Positions 12,125 to 21,776 of a stretch of 64,000 nucleotides of DNA are shown one piece after another (the first letter of the stretch is position 1; the number at the start of each line of letters is the position of its first letter). This DNA comes from Argentina anserina (taxonomy: Eukaryota > Streptophyta > Magnoliopsida > Rosales > Rosaceae). The stretch is from contig NC_065873.1 of NCBI RefSeq assembly GCF_933775445.1, positions 5,580,001 to 5,644,000 on the forward strand. Direction: 5' to 3'. A program made the position numbers and the translations under genes. Under the pieces are notes generated by a model, which was not told the DNA's origin, ran no database searches, and saw only the letters and a program-made list of their open reading frames with translations.

Positions 12125-12790
12125 TTATCTCATCTGACATTTATACCAATAACGTATCCATGTATTTATCTTCATGTTGCTACGCTCTCTCTTGCACAAT
12201 CTATGGTACGCAAGAAATAAATAACGATAGTTTTTGGGGATGAGAAGCTCCTTTTCTTTACTCTTTGCATAAAACTCATCAATGTGTGGAACGATTTCGT
12301 CATAAAACCTTCCAAGGATAGGCAAGCCTTCAATATGCTCAAGTTCCAAAAAAGATATAGATATCTCCCCTTGCGATGTGTGTAGAGTCTTTGTAGTAGG
12401 GCACCAATATTCACAAGAAGCTCGCACAATGGGAGCAACACGATCATAGCTGAATAATGACGCAATCACTGCTCAATAGAGGCCCATCTTCTTGATGTGG
12501 TCTTTTTTTGGCTTAATACATTTTCTACCCACTCCCAGTAGCACTCTGTATAGGTAAAGCCGTCGGTAGTTTGAAATGCACCCCATTGCACAAAGTTGTT
12601 GGATATAGAGTCGTTGAGAAGCTTGAATGACACCGTAAGAGCATCTTTGTCACGATGTACAGACTTCAGCATCAAAACGTCTGAAATTAGCTCCTCGTTG
12701 CGGTGGTGCCATCATGTTGCTCATCTTCAACATTGTCAAGGATAGTGATTGTCCCGTCCTTAAACTCTTGAAATCCGTCATGCTGAATGT
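12125..12790 (-). pseudogene. plant mobile domain (PMD/MAIN-like) ORF, antisense to pol, frameshifted
   Basis: Two minus-strand frames, 12466-12675 and 12125-12469, read through as a plant mobile domain protein: DALTVSFKLLNDSISNNFVQ and YTECYWEWVENVLSQ in the first, then SLFSYDRVAPIVRASCEYWC, ISFLELEHIEGLPILGRFYD and RYLFLAYHRLCKRERS in the second. A frameshift with a stop near 12466-12475 separates them. The upstream part (ITILDNVEDEQHDGTTATR, about 12700-12780) is also recognisable. PMD sequences are known as host MAIN/MAIL proteins and as ORFs of some plant gypsy elements; here it lies antisense to pol, inside the element. It appears inactive. Confidence 0.75.
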
Positions 12791-12989
12791 GATGCGTAAA
12801 GCTTAAAACGCTTTTATTGAGTGTTGTCAAGTATATGAATTGAGAGTAGTCAACAGATTAGGTCGTTTATGTTCTTGAAACTCTTGAAAGCCACTGTGGT
12901 GAATATGATGTGTAAAGCCTAAACCACTTTTATTTAGTGCTGTCAAGTCTATGAAATGAGAGCAGTCAAGCGATTAAGTCATTTACGTT
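12758..12989. repeat. tandem duplication, period about 116 bp
   Basis: Two diverged direct copies lie next to each other. GTAAAGC occurs at 12796 and 12912, and both copies share CTCTTGAAA, GCTTTTATT/ACTTTTATT, GTCAAGT and GATTA(G)GTC blocks. It lies between the PMD ORF and the captured TRS120 segment. Confidence 0.75.
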
Positions 12990-13198
12990 CTTCAAATCCG
13001 CCAGAAATCAATGTGTTTTGAAAGCATTCAAATAGCTAGATCGACCGCGACTCTCAAATTGTTGTTAAAATCCTACAAAAAAAAGAGTCAAAATAAATAC
13101 CATGACCTTAAAAAATTAAAAAAAAGATCGCATTAGAGCACGACCGCACACCCGCACACCCGCAGAAGCCAAACTCAATCATTAAATTACTCACCCTC

Positions 13199-13231
<33 letters not shown>

Positions 13232-13254
13232 CGATCCCCGATCTGACCACCATT

Positions 13255-14075
13255 CCTCACACCCGAAACTCCGACCCGAATCCGAAATGGAGCCGGACGT
13301 CAGCATCGAAACCAGCTTCATGATCCGCGTAGCCGTCCTCCCGATCTGCCACGTCCCCCCTGTCCTCCTCCGTGACTACCACTCCATGCTGCTCCACCAC
13401 CAGTCGATCCCACTCTCCGTCGTCAGCTCCTTCTACATGGAGCACCAGAAATCCCCCTTCGCTCACCAGCCCTGGGACTCCAGCAGCCTCCGCTTCAAAT
13501 TTGTCCTCGGCGGCGCCCCTCCTTCCCCTGGAAGGACTTCCAGTCCAACCGCAAAACCCTCGCCGTCATCGGAATTTGCCACTGCCCTTCCTCCCCCGAT
13601 TTCGACTCCGTCATGGATCAATTCGAAACATCCTGCTTCGCCTTCTGCCCCACGAATTCTCAGTTGGAAGATGGGAGTAAGAAAGGATGGAATTTGATGC
13701 TGTTTCCTCCGGCGGATCGGGCGACGCAGGAGTTTCACTTGCAGACAATGATGCAGGACATTGCGGCATCATTGCTAATGGAGTTTGAGAAATGGGTGTT
13801 GAAGGCTGAGCCTGCAGGGACTATTGTCAAGACACCGTTGGATTCTCAAGCTACTCTCAACTCAAAGGAGGTTATAAAGGCAAAGAAACAGAGGCTTGGG
13901 CGTGCGCAGAAGACAATGGGTGATTATTGGATGTTGCCAGGATCACTGGTTGATGCCAATCTTCATTACTCTACTGCGTTGGAACTGGCTAGGTTGATTG
14001 GAGACTATTTCTGGTATGCTGGTGCATTGGAGGGCAACGTTTGTGCATTACTGATTGAACGAATGGGCCAAAAGG
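13255..14075 (+). pseudogene. TRS120: captured fragment of TRS120 (TRAPPII subunit), with 5'UTR
   Basis: This is the N-terminal part of a plant TRS120 (TRAPPC9-like subunit of the TRAPPII tethering complex at the trans-Golgi network). It begins at the ATG at 13287 with MEPDVSIETSFMIRVAVLP, continues SFYMEHQKSPFAHQPWDSSS and RFKFVLGG, then after a one-base deletion near 13527 resumes with VIGICHCPSSPDFD, FPPADRATQEFHLQTMMQDI, ASLLMEFEKWVLKAE, KKQRLGRAQKTMGDYW and ALELARLIGDYFWYAGALEG, ending about LIERMGQKD. A short in-frame loss lies before CFAFCPTNSQ. A CT-repeat leader (13207-13231) is included. No intron interrupts about 790 coding bases, which hints at capture through an mRNA, though I cannot check the parent gene's introns. 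The full protein is far longer, over 1,000 aa, so this is a fragment. Confidence 0.85.
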
Positions 14076-14401
14076 ATTATGGTAGGAGGGAAGAAATGAG
14101 ATCAATAAGACATGAAGAGTATGAACATCCAAAGGGAAGAGAATATAATGATAGAAGGGTAGATAGGAGGCCAAGAAAATGTGATGATTTGGAAGCTCAT
14201 GACATGAGAGAAGATCGTGATAGGATGGAGGAAAAGAGATTGAGGCAACCCAGTCATGATGCATTAGAACCAAAATCACAAGCAAGTCATGATATGAGAG
14301 ATAAAGAGAAAGAAAGGAGAGCTAACAAGAAAATGAAATTTAAAGCTGTGACAAGACAAAAGTGGCAAAGAAGCCACATGATAGCATTAAGGAAAGCATA
14401 G
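13613..14401 (+). CDS. chimeric ORF: TRS120 segment fused to a charged segment
   Basis: An uninterrupted 262-codon frame begins at MDQFETSC within the captured TRS120 sequence and runs on past LIERMGQKD into a strongly charged stretch rich in Arg, Lys, Asp and Glu (MRSIRHEEYEHPKGREYND, MREDRDRMEEKRLRQ, MRDKEKERRANKKMKFK) before TAG at 14399-14401. The first about 155 residues are TRS120-like; the remaining about 107 resemble RD/RS-rich nuclear or splicing-related proteins, but I cannot name the source. The only promoter seen upstream is the retrotransposon LTR (TATA near 10230). Translation is unproven: a frameshift upstream separates the frame from the native TRS120 start, so an internal ATG would be needed. 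Confidence 0.45.
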   Translation: MDQFETSCFAFCPTNSQLEDGSKKGWNLMLFPPADRATQEFHLQTMMQDIAASLLMEFEKWVLKAEPAGTIVKTPLDSQATLNSKEVIKAKKQRLGRAQKTMGDYWMLPGSLVDANLHYSTALELARLIGDYFWYAGALEGNVCALLIERMGQKDYGRREEMRSIRHEEYEHPKGREYNDRRVDRRPRKCDDLEAHDMREDRDRMEEKRLRQPSHDALEPKSQASHDMRDKEKERRANKKMKFKAVTRQKWQRSHMIALRKA

Positions 14402-14419
14402 AAGCCATTAAGATTCTTA

Positions 14420-14700
14420 AAGTAAAAGATGTCTTTCGACGGTTAATGAGAAAAATGCTCTGCTATGTTTGCTAAAGGTTCAACTATTGGACAAGATGCC
14501 ATAAACAAGGCTAAAGCATTTGATGAAAGCATCGGTTGACAGCAAGTGCATCTGAGAAAGTGACTTCCTTTGACAGGAGAGTGGGGCTCACTGAGAAATT
14601 GACAGTAAGCCTTTCAGTGGTTAATGAGAAAAATGGTCTGATGCTTTCAGTAGTGGTGGGAAAGATTGATGGAAAAGAGATAAATAGAAGAAAAAAGAAG
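14420..14700 (+). pseudogene. captured fragment resembling BPA1-like (ACD11-binding partner) C-terminus
   Basis: Across two frames the translation gives SAMFAKGSTIGQDAINKAKA then FDES, followed in the other frame by TASASEKVTSFDRRVGLTEK and LTVSLSVVNEK. This order matches the C-terminal region after the RRM in BINDING PARTNER OF ACD11-like proteins (AKGF..G.DA.NKAKAFDE, then A.EKV.S.DRK.GL.EKL). Stops and frame changes show it is decayed. A phrase close to GTTAATGAGAAAAATG recurs at about 14441 and 14620, so part of the fragment is duplicated. The family call is from memory. Confidence 0.55.
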
Positions 14701-14829
14701 ACAAAACAAATGAGAAAAATAGTTTGATGCTTTCGGTGGTGGATGGAAAGATTTTCAAAATTAAATTCATTTGATTAAAATATATGATGGAAATATTATT
14801 GCAAAATTTGTGGAGCCTCGGAAGCTAGC

Positions 14830-14924
14830 TCCACAAATTCTCCAAATCAAAGTGCATTCTTCAAGCTGCGCTTTCGTCACGTGACGACGACATGTCTGCA
14901 ACACGACTTGAGGTGTGGGGCATT
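14830..14924 (+). promoter_or_regulatory. 3' internal end and polypurine-like tract before the 3' LTR
   Basis: The sequence CTTGAGGTGTGGGGCATT lies immediately before the LTR start TGTAGACA at 14925. The upstream CTGCGCTTTCGTCACGTGAC and ACATGTCTGCAACACGACTT are shared with the palindrome centre at 9830-9970, showing these are normal internal 3' sequences of the family. Confidence 0.6.
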
Positions 14925-15812
14925 TGTAGACACATGATATTTAATTAAGTAAATCATCTTCATTAAATGAGTAAATCGACCAAAAACCCGATAAAATTGC
15001 ACATGTGGCCCAAAAGTCAACAAAGTTAGTGCGGATCTGAATAAAACTCATGTAGCACATAAATGGATGATCGTAATAAAAGCTACGTGATTCCGACTTA
15101 AATCGGATATTGAATGTCAGACATTTGATTAAATTAATCAATTCCTTAACGGTTGTAATTAAATCAATTATTTTCTGCTTAATTTAGTTATGAGAATAAC
15201 TAATTAATTAGAAAATACATATTGATTTAATTATATAATTAAAGAAATATTATTATTTTAGTCTCATTAAAATATTCTATAAAAAGAAGCCTTGACACTA
15301 TAAATACCCCTTTCAACATGAAGAGAGGAGACTTGAGAAAATGAGAGAAAATCACTTGAGCAAGAGAAGAGGTACTAGAGTTCAAGAGAAGGACCCCTAC
15401 TTCGACTTCAACACAAGAGAGAGCAAGATTACTCTCGAGAAATCTCGAAGTCCCCCAAGTCCACGAAGAATCGTCAAGTTACCAAATCGCATGTTTTTCA
15501 TCAAATCCAAATTCATACTCAACTCTACAAAGAATCATCAAGCTACCAAATCGCTCGTTCTTCATCAAATCCAAATCCAAACTCAAGTCCACGAAGAATC
15601 ATCGAGCTATTAAATCACTCGTTCTTCATCAAATCCGAATCTAAATTCAAATTCTCAAGATCAAATGCACGTCACCCTTGAGCCAAGTTACATATGGAAA
15701 TAGAATCAGAGGAGTTCACAAAGATTGTAACCTCACGCTTGATTATCAATAAATCACATTTTATTCGTACATGTGTCTGCATTCTTATTTGTTTTCAGAT
15801 TCTCGTTCTACA
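14925..15812 (+). repeat. 3' LTR, plus orientation, complete
   Basis: It begins TGTAGACACATGA and ends CGTTCTACA, 888 bp. It has a TATA-like CTATAAATAC at about 15299-15308, an AATAAATCACATTTTATT polyadenylation-like region at about 15748, and the same TCAAGCTA/GTTCTTCATC-rich R region as the other two copies. Short ORFs within it are repeats of the LTR, not genes. Confidence 0.88.
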
Positions 15813-16985
15813 ACAAGATCAAAGTTACATGTAAACGCAAAATCCTAACAATGTAAAATTAAAATTTGCACTCCACGTATTAGGTAAAGATACCGCTTGA
15901 CTTGATTCGTGATCCATAGATAACAGAAAAACCCACTATTCTTAGCTAGGGTTTTGAGGGAGCGATCGATGGAGACGCGATTGAGACAGGCTGTGACAAT
16001 GTGAAGACATCAATTAAGTTAAGCTGGATCGAGTCACTTACGCCTCAAGTTATATAGCCGGCCACCAACGTACATGTTCAAGTTAACTTAAATGCAATCA
16101 ACGAGGTGATTTGGCGTGGTCGGGTAAACCCTCTATTGGTTTCTAATTTACTACGCACACTCATCAATTAGTGAGAATCCGAGAGTTTTCTAAGGCACAC
16201 TGTTGGATTTCAAGCTTTTATTTACTGATCGATATGCTCTGAGGCACAACATCGACCAGATCGAATCCCAATATATTGTATATTGCACTATTTGGAGACG
16301 GTATTTTTATCTTGTTCCTGACTTCCCGTCTTGACCATCTTAAGTTATTAGTTCAAGAAGCAATTTCAGTACGTCGCAGAGCAATGGAGAAGATATATCA
16401 TACTTATTTTTCCGTCTGCATTTGTACGTGGTGCACAATGGGTGTGATAACTGTGATTCGGCGGCTTTAGCAACTGATCAGGAGACGGTAGAGGTGTGGG
16501 ATTGTGTTTTTGATCGAATAGTTTGTGGCAGGGAAGTTCATACTTCCTGGTGAGGGCCGGGGTTTCTGCGGTGATGAATGGATGGGGCCTTTGATTTGGA
16601 TTGACGAAGTCCCCCTTCACCAAACTGCAGGTTTTATCACAACAGATCGACTAGGACTTGCTTCTTTTGATTTTCATTAGCGTTGACGTTCGTACAAGTA
16701 AGTATGAATCATGAAATTAAATACGTCGATATATATAACTCCATTCATCACTTTGTGTGCAAAGCAGGAAGAATGATGCTCTAAAGTACGTACGTATGTA
16801 GGATACTTGAACAAAAAATGATGCTCACATTTGTTTTGTGTCTTTTGTTCATATTTTTTTAGTGTTAATGACCAGAATAGGGCAGAAAAAAATTGACTAG
16901 AAACTCAAACTCAATGAACGTACGCATCAACTTAAGTTAGGTTTTTTTCCTAAGTTAATGATTTTATACCTAGCTAATGAATAAT
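15813..16985. other. intergenic DNA without a supported gene
   Basis: Only short ORFs without recognisable domains occur. A stretch near 15950-15990 (GGGTTTTGAGGGAGCGATCG before an ATG) looks like the leader of a plant gene, but the frame closes after about ten codons. Confidence 0.4.
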
Positions 16986-16989
16986 CAGT

Positions 16990-17567
16990 GACGGATCTAG
17001 CCGAGCATGGGCTCATGCCCTTGCATTAGTTTCGTAGCAAATAAAACGGGTGGTTTAGTGGTTGGGTGGTGAGTTCAATTCCCTCCAACAGCTGTTAATT
17101 TTGATTTTTCCAGTCCTCTTTAGTCCAACTAATTAACTATGGCATAACGACATTCGTTAAGCTTATTTTGTTTGTTAAAGTCTGGTTCTAAATTTGTTTA
17201 CATTTTAATCAAGTTTATTTTATTTGTTAAAGTTTGGTTCTAATTTTTTTTCGATATTTAATCAAGTTTATTTTGATTGTTAAAGTCTAGCTCTAATTTT
17301 ATTTATTATAATTATGGTTTTTAAGTCTCTGTTAGATTTAGGTTCCCTAGCTACTGTTCTTATGGTGTTGTAGTTGCATCTTACTTTGATCATAAAATGA
17401 AATTTTTATTAACTAAAAAAGATTGTTACCTGCTAACTTAGGCTAAAATGACGATTTCAACTCAAAATTACACACTTTAAAACCCTAATAATTCCTTTAT
17501 TAAAAACATTTCGTGTATAAAAATTAGCCCGGCTAACATTTTCATCCTAAATTTGCCACTGCTAATG
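16990..17567. mobile_element. MITE-like element with internal tandem repeats
   Basis: The left end CAGTGACGGATCTAG and the right end AAATTTGCCACTG are imperfect inverted copies, of the same general type as the element at 19377. About 53-bp units starting AAGYTTATTTT and containing TTAAAGTCTGGTTCTA occur three times at about 17159-17210, 17211-17263 and 17264-17310. CTAATGA occurs close to both ends, but a clean target duplication could not be fixed. Confidence 0.45.
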
Positions 17568-19367
17568 ATGTTCATAGCCAATTTACTTGTAAATCCTGTA
17601 TAAATCAACAGTTGTCTCACTTGTCCGTATGACTAAATTATGTCAACCAAAAGCTGAAAGATAGGAGTACAAAAGCTGAAAGATAGTATGTTCATTCAAT
17701 TCTTTCATTCAAAAGTTAGTCCAAGTCAGTAAGTCGATCGGTTACTCAAAGTACGGCCAGTCGACGTTGGATAACGATCGAGATGTATTTGGTGAGTACT
17801 CATCGAGTATATATAAAGTTAGTACTTAGTGGTTACGGATTTCTCTTCTGCAAAAGATTTCCAGAGTTGAAAGAATAGACGAAGTTTCAATGCATATGCC
17901 CGGTTTTGCAGGACCAAGTTCCCATCCAGTGCCAATTTTTCAAACTCTAACAAGCACCTGTGCGGACCTAAATAAATTATTGAAGAAAAATTAATATGCA
18001 CGTATTTGGACCCAGGTTTGGAAAAGACACCCAGTTCGTTCTTGACCACTCTTAACTCTTAAGCACCAGGAAGAGCCATATGTAATCTGGTAAACAGCCA
18101 ATTCAAAACTGCCAGAATTGAGAGGTTTGGAATACCCTATTGGTCATTTAACTTGACAAACTAGTAGCTCTCGTCGAAGGTCTGCTTGATCATATAAATA
18201 AATAAGCTGAATGAGATCGATGGGGACTTGAATTCGGTCAAGTTAACATGATTTATATATCGATATATCAGTCTCTGAGAGATGAGTTTCATCTTGTACG
18301 TTGTTGGTTACCTGCTGCTGTTGTTATTGCAATATTTTATATCTGTGTTGTTTTCATGAATAACTTTGTTGTTAATGCAGGAATGAGATTAAATGGGATA
18401 AATTAACTAATCGAGTACTAGTTTTTTGTAATTAAATACTGAAGATTTGGGATTGATCATTGATACATACGTATACGGACTTCATACCTAATGGCTAATG
18501 CAGCATGTGTATCTATAATTCTATATATCCGTGAGAGGCAAGTTTTATAATCTTTTTTTTGTTGGTTTCGCTAAACTGATGAGGGAGGGTTGCCGTGTTT
18601 TGAATCTTTTGATAATGAAACCCAGCCTGATCGAGAACAGCCTTCCTCCTGGTCATTAAGGTGTTTATAATTACGTAACCCCGTATGGAAAACGCTACAA
18701 GTATAGATGGATAGAAATCATAAAATACAAATAAAAGAACTAGTATCTCTGTTATTCATTCAGATAGCTCGATCAAGTGAATCTCGTGAAATGATGATCC
18801 ATGATCACTAGATTACTGGATCGATCTTGATGTTTGAAATGATCAATCACGAGAAGGCAATTAAGGTGATGATTAGATGAATTATTCGTACTACTTGATA
18901 CTAATATAGAAGTACTAGATAATAATGTGCATACTATATAACCATACAAGTAAGACGCGAAAAATATAGTAATACACATAATTAAGATTATCAAGGTGTC
19001 ATGAACTCATGATATGATCTAATAAGCCACATAACCCTATTTGATGCGCAGCTCACATGCATCGATCGCTACTGTCGTGTCCCCCATTTCCAATGTCAAA
19101 ATTAGTTAGTCAATATACGTACGTACTCTATAAATTTTACTAATTCTATAGATTCTCACCCAACCTACGAAAAATGCATCTTGTGTTGCATGAGTCGTTG
19201 ATGCAAAACCATGTACTTGTTGTTTTGATTATCCCGAACACACAAAAGAGATCAGATCGGCTTTGTATGTGGTAGTCCTAGCCTCGATCGACAATAAATC
19301 TAGGTTAATCTTATCATGCTCAGCTTGGTTATCACTTAATTATCAGCCACCCAATATTAGGTTTTCC
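17568..19367. other. intergenic DNA without a supported gene
   Basis: AT-rich DNA. A minus-strand frame at 17819-18049 (RCLLEFEKLALDGNLVLQNR within it) has a plausible composition but no domain I recognise and no supporting neighbours. Nothing else stands out. Confidence 0.4.
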
Positions 19368-19376
19368 ATTCTATTT

Positions 19377-20054
19377 AGTGGCGGATCTGGACTGGTGTTT
19401 AGGGGATTCTTGATCTAGAATTGTAATCTAGAGAGTTTGAAATTTGGGCAAAAGTTAAAAAAATGTTTTTTTACAATGTACACGAAAGATGAGATTCAAC
19501 CAATGTACACAAAATACTCTGTGATTCTTACTTTTGAGCTGATTGTTTTACATTATCTGCATCAAAATACCTCCAATCATATGTAACCGAGGTAGATGGA
19601 AAGCAAACGCAAAAATCCCAAATGAGAAAATCCCCAATTCGATCATGATATCGCGTGCTCACTAGAGAAATGGAGACCGCGCATAACTTTTTGGTGGGAT
19701 GGTGGAGTGAGCCCAATCCCAAATGTAATCTATCACTCTAATTTAAGAATTAGGCTTTACTTTTTAGGGTTAGAGATTTAATTTTATGGAATAAAAAAAA
19801 TGGGAAGAAGATACGGAGAGAAAAAAAAAACGAAGAAAAAAAAATTTGGTGGTCGGTGTGAGATTGGAGAGGTTGGTGTGAGATGAGATTGGGTGTGGGT
19901 GAGTGTATGTGTAGGTGTTGATGGGGGGGGATTGAGTGTGGGAGAGAGTAGGGGATGCTAGCTCCAATAAAAAAAATTAATACAAATTTTTTTTCTTTCT
20001 AATTGACATGGAGATGGTTGAGCATCCCTAATCTTACGAAAGGATCCTCCACTG
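19377..20054. mobile_element. Mutator-type MITE with perfect 9-bp target duplication
   Basis: The ends AGTGGCGGATCTGGA (left) and GGATCCTCCACTG (right) are inverted repeats. The element is flanked by ATTCTATTT at 19368-19376 and again at 20055-20063, an exact 9-bp duplication as expected for Mutator-like elements. It is 678 bp with no transposase, so it is non-autonomous. The interior is low complexity, including runs of A and GTGTGGGTGAG-type sequence. Confidence 0.7.
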
Positions 20055-20063
20055 ATTCTATTT

Positions 20064-20537
20064 GTAATTTGTTACAACACAGAGCTAGCTAGAGTACTGT
20101 ACTTGGTGTCTGATTGTGCTACTCCCGTCATTTTTAATTTACTTCAGTCGATCAACAGTTGTAATTCGAATGCATGGGATCGCCAGATAGAATTTCCAGC
20201 GTCTGTAGCTCACCTTGCTAATTTAATTAGCGCGCCAAACCCTCTACGTTTATGATGGTTTAGACCATATTCATTGTTGTGTGAATGTTTAGCGTCTTTA
20301 AAAATTATTACTATATTGACATTCGATAATTACTTGTACCACAATTAAGCTAATTAAAGTCGTAAACAAATATCATCTCCGAATCATTCCTGGAATAGTA
20401 CAACGCAAAACTAAAATTAATTAATTAAAAAATGATATAAGCTCATCTGGGCGGCAAATAGAAACTTAAAATATAAAAAGTCGTACGGAGTGGAATTTAG
20501 AGACTTTGATGAAATACCATAAGTACATAGAGCTTAG
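20064..20537. other. intergenic DNA without a supported gene
   Basis: No coding potential or repeat structure was recognised between the MITE and the TRIM. Confidence 0.4.
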
Positions 20538-20889
20538 TGTCCCGTTCTGTTTTCGGGAGTGTCAATCGTGTGCATCGCTGGTTATAAGAACATCAGATAT
20601 ATGTGGGATTTGCTCCAAGACTAAAAATGTGGGAGATATATGGCTGCTCCTTCCGAGGGGTTCAGACATGCCGACTCGGTTCAATTCGGAGAGCTTGTCG
20701 CTAGTCGGGGACTTAACGTCGAAGAGGCGAGTTGGCCGCCTTACACACAGGTTGGGGTCTAGAGCCGATCCCCTGATGAGCCCAAGGCAGGGCAAAACCA
20801 GTGCATTATCCCGTTGGATAAGGCTGGCTCCATGGGGATGGAATGCCGCACGGACCAAGTGTAGCAGCCGAATGGCTAGGTCTATGACA
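20538..20889 (+). repeat. TRIM 5' LTR
   Basis: 352 bp, starting TGTCCCGTTCTG and ending CTATGACA. It is closely similar over its full length to the 3' LTR, with scattered substitutions, which points to an old but still recognisable insertion. Confidence 0.88.
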
Positions 20890-20891
20890 AG

Positions 20892-20904
20892 TGGTATCAA
20901 AGCC
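20892..20904 (+). promoter_or_regulatory. TRIM primer-binding site (initiator tRNA-Met type)
   Basis: TGGTATCAAAGCC matches the common plant TGGTATCAGAGCC with one change and lies two bases after the LTR end. Confidence 0.85.
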
Positions 20905-20920
20905 ACCTCAACATCGATGT

Positions 20921-21094
20921 CGTTGTATCGCCAAGCGCTAACACGTGTCGCCAAGCGCTAACACGTGTCGCCAAGCGCTAACACGTGTCGCCAAGCGCTA
21001 ACACGTGTCGCCAAGCGCTAACACGTGTCGCCAAGCGCTAACACGTGTCACCAATCGATAACACGTGTTGCCAAGCGCTAATACGTGTTGCCAT
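20921..21094. repeat. 20-bp tandem array with G-box palindromes inside the TRIM
   Basis: About 8.5 copies of the 20-mer ACACGTGTCGCCAAGCGCTA run head to tail. The copies starting 20941, 20961, 20981, 21001 and 21021 are identical; those at 21041, 21061 and 21081 are increasingly diverged, as is the first partial unit at 20921. Seven copies contain the palindrome ACACGTGT, whose CACGTG core is the plant G-box bound by bHLH and bZIP factors; the eighth reads ATACGTGT. Confidence 0.95.
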
Positions 21095-21323
21095 GTCCTC
21101 AAGATACGAGAGGGCTCCGCGGGGGAGTCGAATAGGCAGGGTCGCCTCCGGAAGGGAGGACCGGACGAGAGGATCCGTGGCAAAGTCCTGGACAATATCT
21201 GGTGCGAAGTCATTGTTGGGCGATCCTTGGGAACTTTTTTTTGTCACTCTAGGCATCACGGGCGTACAAGGGATATGTGGGCCGCAAGTGAGAATGCCGT
21301 GTACGAGGACGTACACAAAGTTT

Positions 21324-21335
21324 GGTGGGGGAGGA
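21324..21335 (+). promoter_or_regulatory. TRIM polypurine tract
   Basis: GGTGGGGGAGGA lies directly before the 3' LTR and is almost all purine. Confidence 0.8.
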
Positions 21336-21687
21336 TGTCACGTCCCGTTTTCGGGAGTGTCAATCGTGGACGTCGCTGGTTATATGAACATCAGGCATAT
21401 GTGGGATTTGCTCCAAGATTAAAAGTGTGGGAGATATATGGCTACTCCTTTCGAGGGGCTCAGACATGCCGACCTAGTTCAATTCGAAGAGTTTATCGCT
21501 ACTCGGGGACTTAACGTCGAAGAAGCGAGTTGGCCGCCCTACACACAGGTTGGGGTCTGGAGCCGATCTCTTGATGAGCCCAAGGCAGGGCGAAGCCAGT
21601 GTATTGCCTTGTTGGATAAGGTTGGCTCCATGGGGATGGAGAGCCGCACGGACCAAGTGTGGCAGCCGAATGGCTAGGTCCGTGACA
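21336..21687 (+). repeat. TRIM 3' LTR
   Basis: 352 bp, starting TGTCACGTCCCG and ending CCGTGACA; a direct copy of 20538-20889. Confidence 0.88.
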
Positions 21688-21761
21688 CTAGGCAGATTAA
21701 TTGAACTATACTATGATTCGAAGGTATGAGGAGTAAATTAATATGGTTTTAGCCGTCTCTC

Positions 21762-21776
21762 AGTGTGCATTGTCTT
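21762..21776. repeat. target-site duplication of the LINE (3' side)
   Basis: AGTGTGCATTGTCTT here is repeated exactly at 28647-28661 on the other side of the LINE. Confidence 0.9.

Larger units (their letters stand above)
8948..15812 (+). mobile_element. rearranged Ty3/gypsy retrotransposon with captured host gene pieces
   Basis: The unit is bounded by LTR sequence at both outer ends: an LTR in minus orientation at 8948-9824 and an intact LTR in plus orientation at 14925-15812. A second, 5'-truncated plus LTR lies at about 9973-10728. Between the LTRs are decayed RT/RNase H (10736-11820), an antisense plant-mobile-domain ORF (12125-12790), a 116-bp tandem duplication, and host gene fragments (13255-14680). 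The five bases flanking the outer ends are ACAGG at 8943-8947 and ACAAG at 15813-15817, one mismatch apart, which fits a decayed target duplication of the whole structure. There is no gag, protease or integrase that I can recognise, so it must be non-autonomous. Confidence 0.75.
20538..21687 (+). mobile_element. TRIM (terminal-repeat retrotransposon in miniature), complete
   Basis: Two direct LTRs of exactly 352 bp (20538-20889 and 21336-21687) bracket a 446-bp interior. Two bases after the 5' LTR is TGGTATCAAAGCC (20892-20904), a one-mismatch match to the initiator tRNA-Met primer-binding site. GGTGGGGGAGGA (21324-21335) directly before the 3' LTR is a good polypurine tract. The interior has no gag or pol and instead carries a 20-bp tandem array. 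LTRs start TGTC and end GACA. Flanking 5-mers CTTAG and CTAGG are not a clear target duplication. Short ORFs across it are artefacts. Confidence 0.88.

Noticed and set aside
15341..15613. 90-codon ORF shared with 9060-9416
   Set aside because: It is the LTR R/U5 region in two copies; sharing comes from the repeat and no gag-like motif is present.
16276..16623. 64- and 85-codon ORFs on opposite strands
   Set aside because: No domain, no promoter context, and neither resembles a known plant protein.
20921..21094. CRISPR-like look of a short regular repeat array
   Set aside because: The 20-mers are head to tail with no spacers, the DNA is plant nuclear, and the array lies inside a TRIM.
20506..21677. 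Several overlapping ORFs of 79-151 codons on both strands
   Set aside because: They are repeated with the LTRs and the 20-bp array and have no protein motif; they are by-products of GC-richer TRIM sequence.
20538..21687. Cassandra-type TRIM with 5S rRNA in its LTR
   Set aside because: The LTR size would fit, but I see none of the 5S internal promoter sequence.
20533..21692. Possible 5-bp target duplication of the TRIM (CTTAG/CTAGG)
   Set aside because: Two of five bases differ, so it was not claimed.
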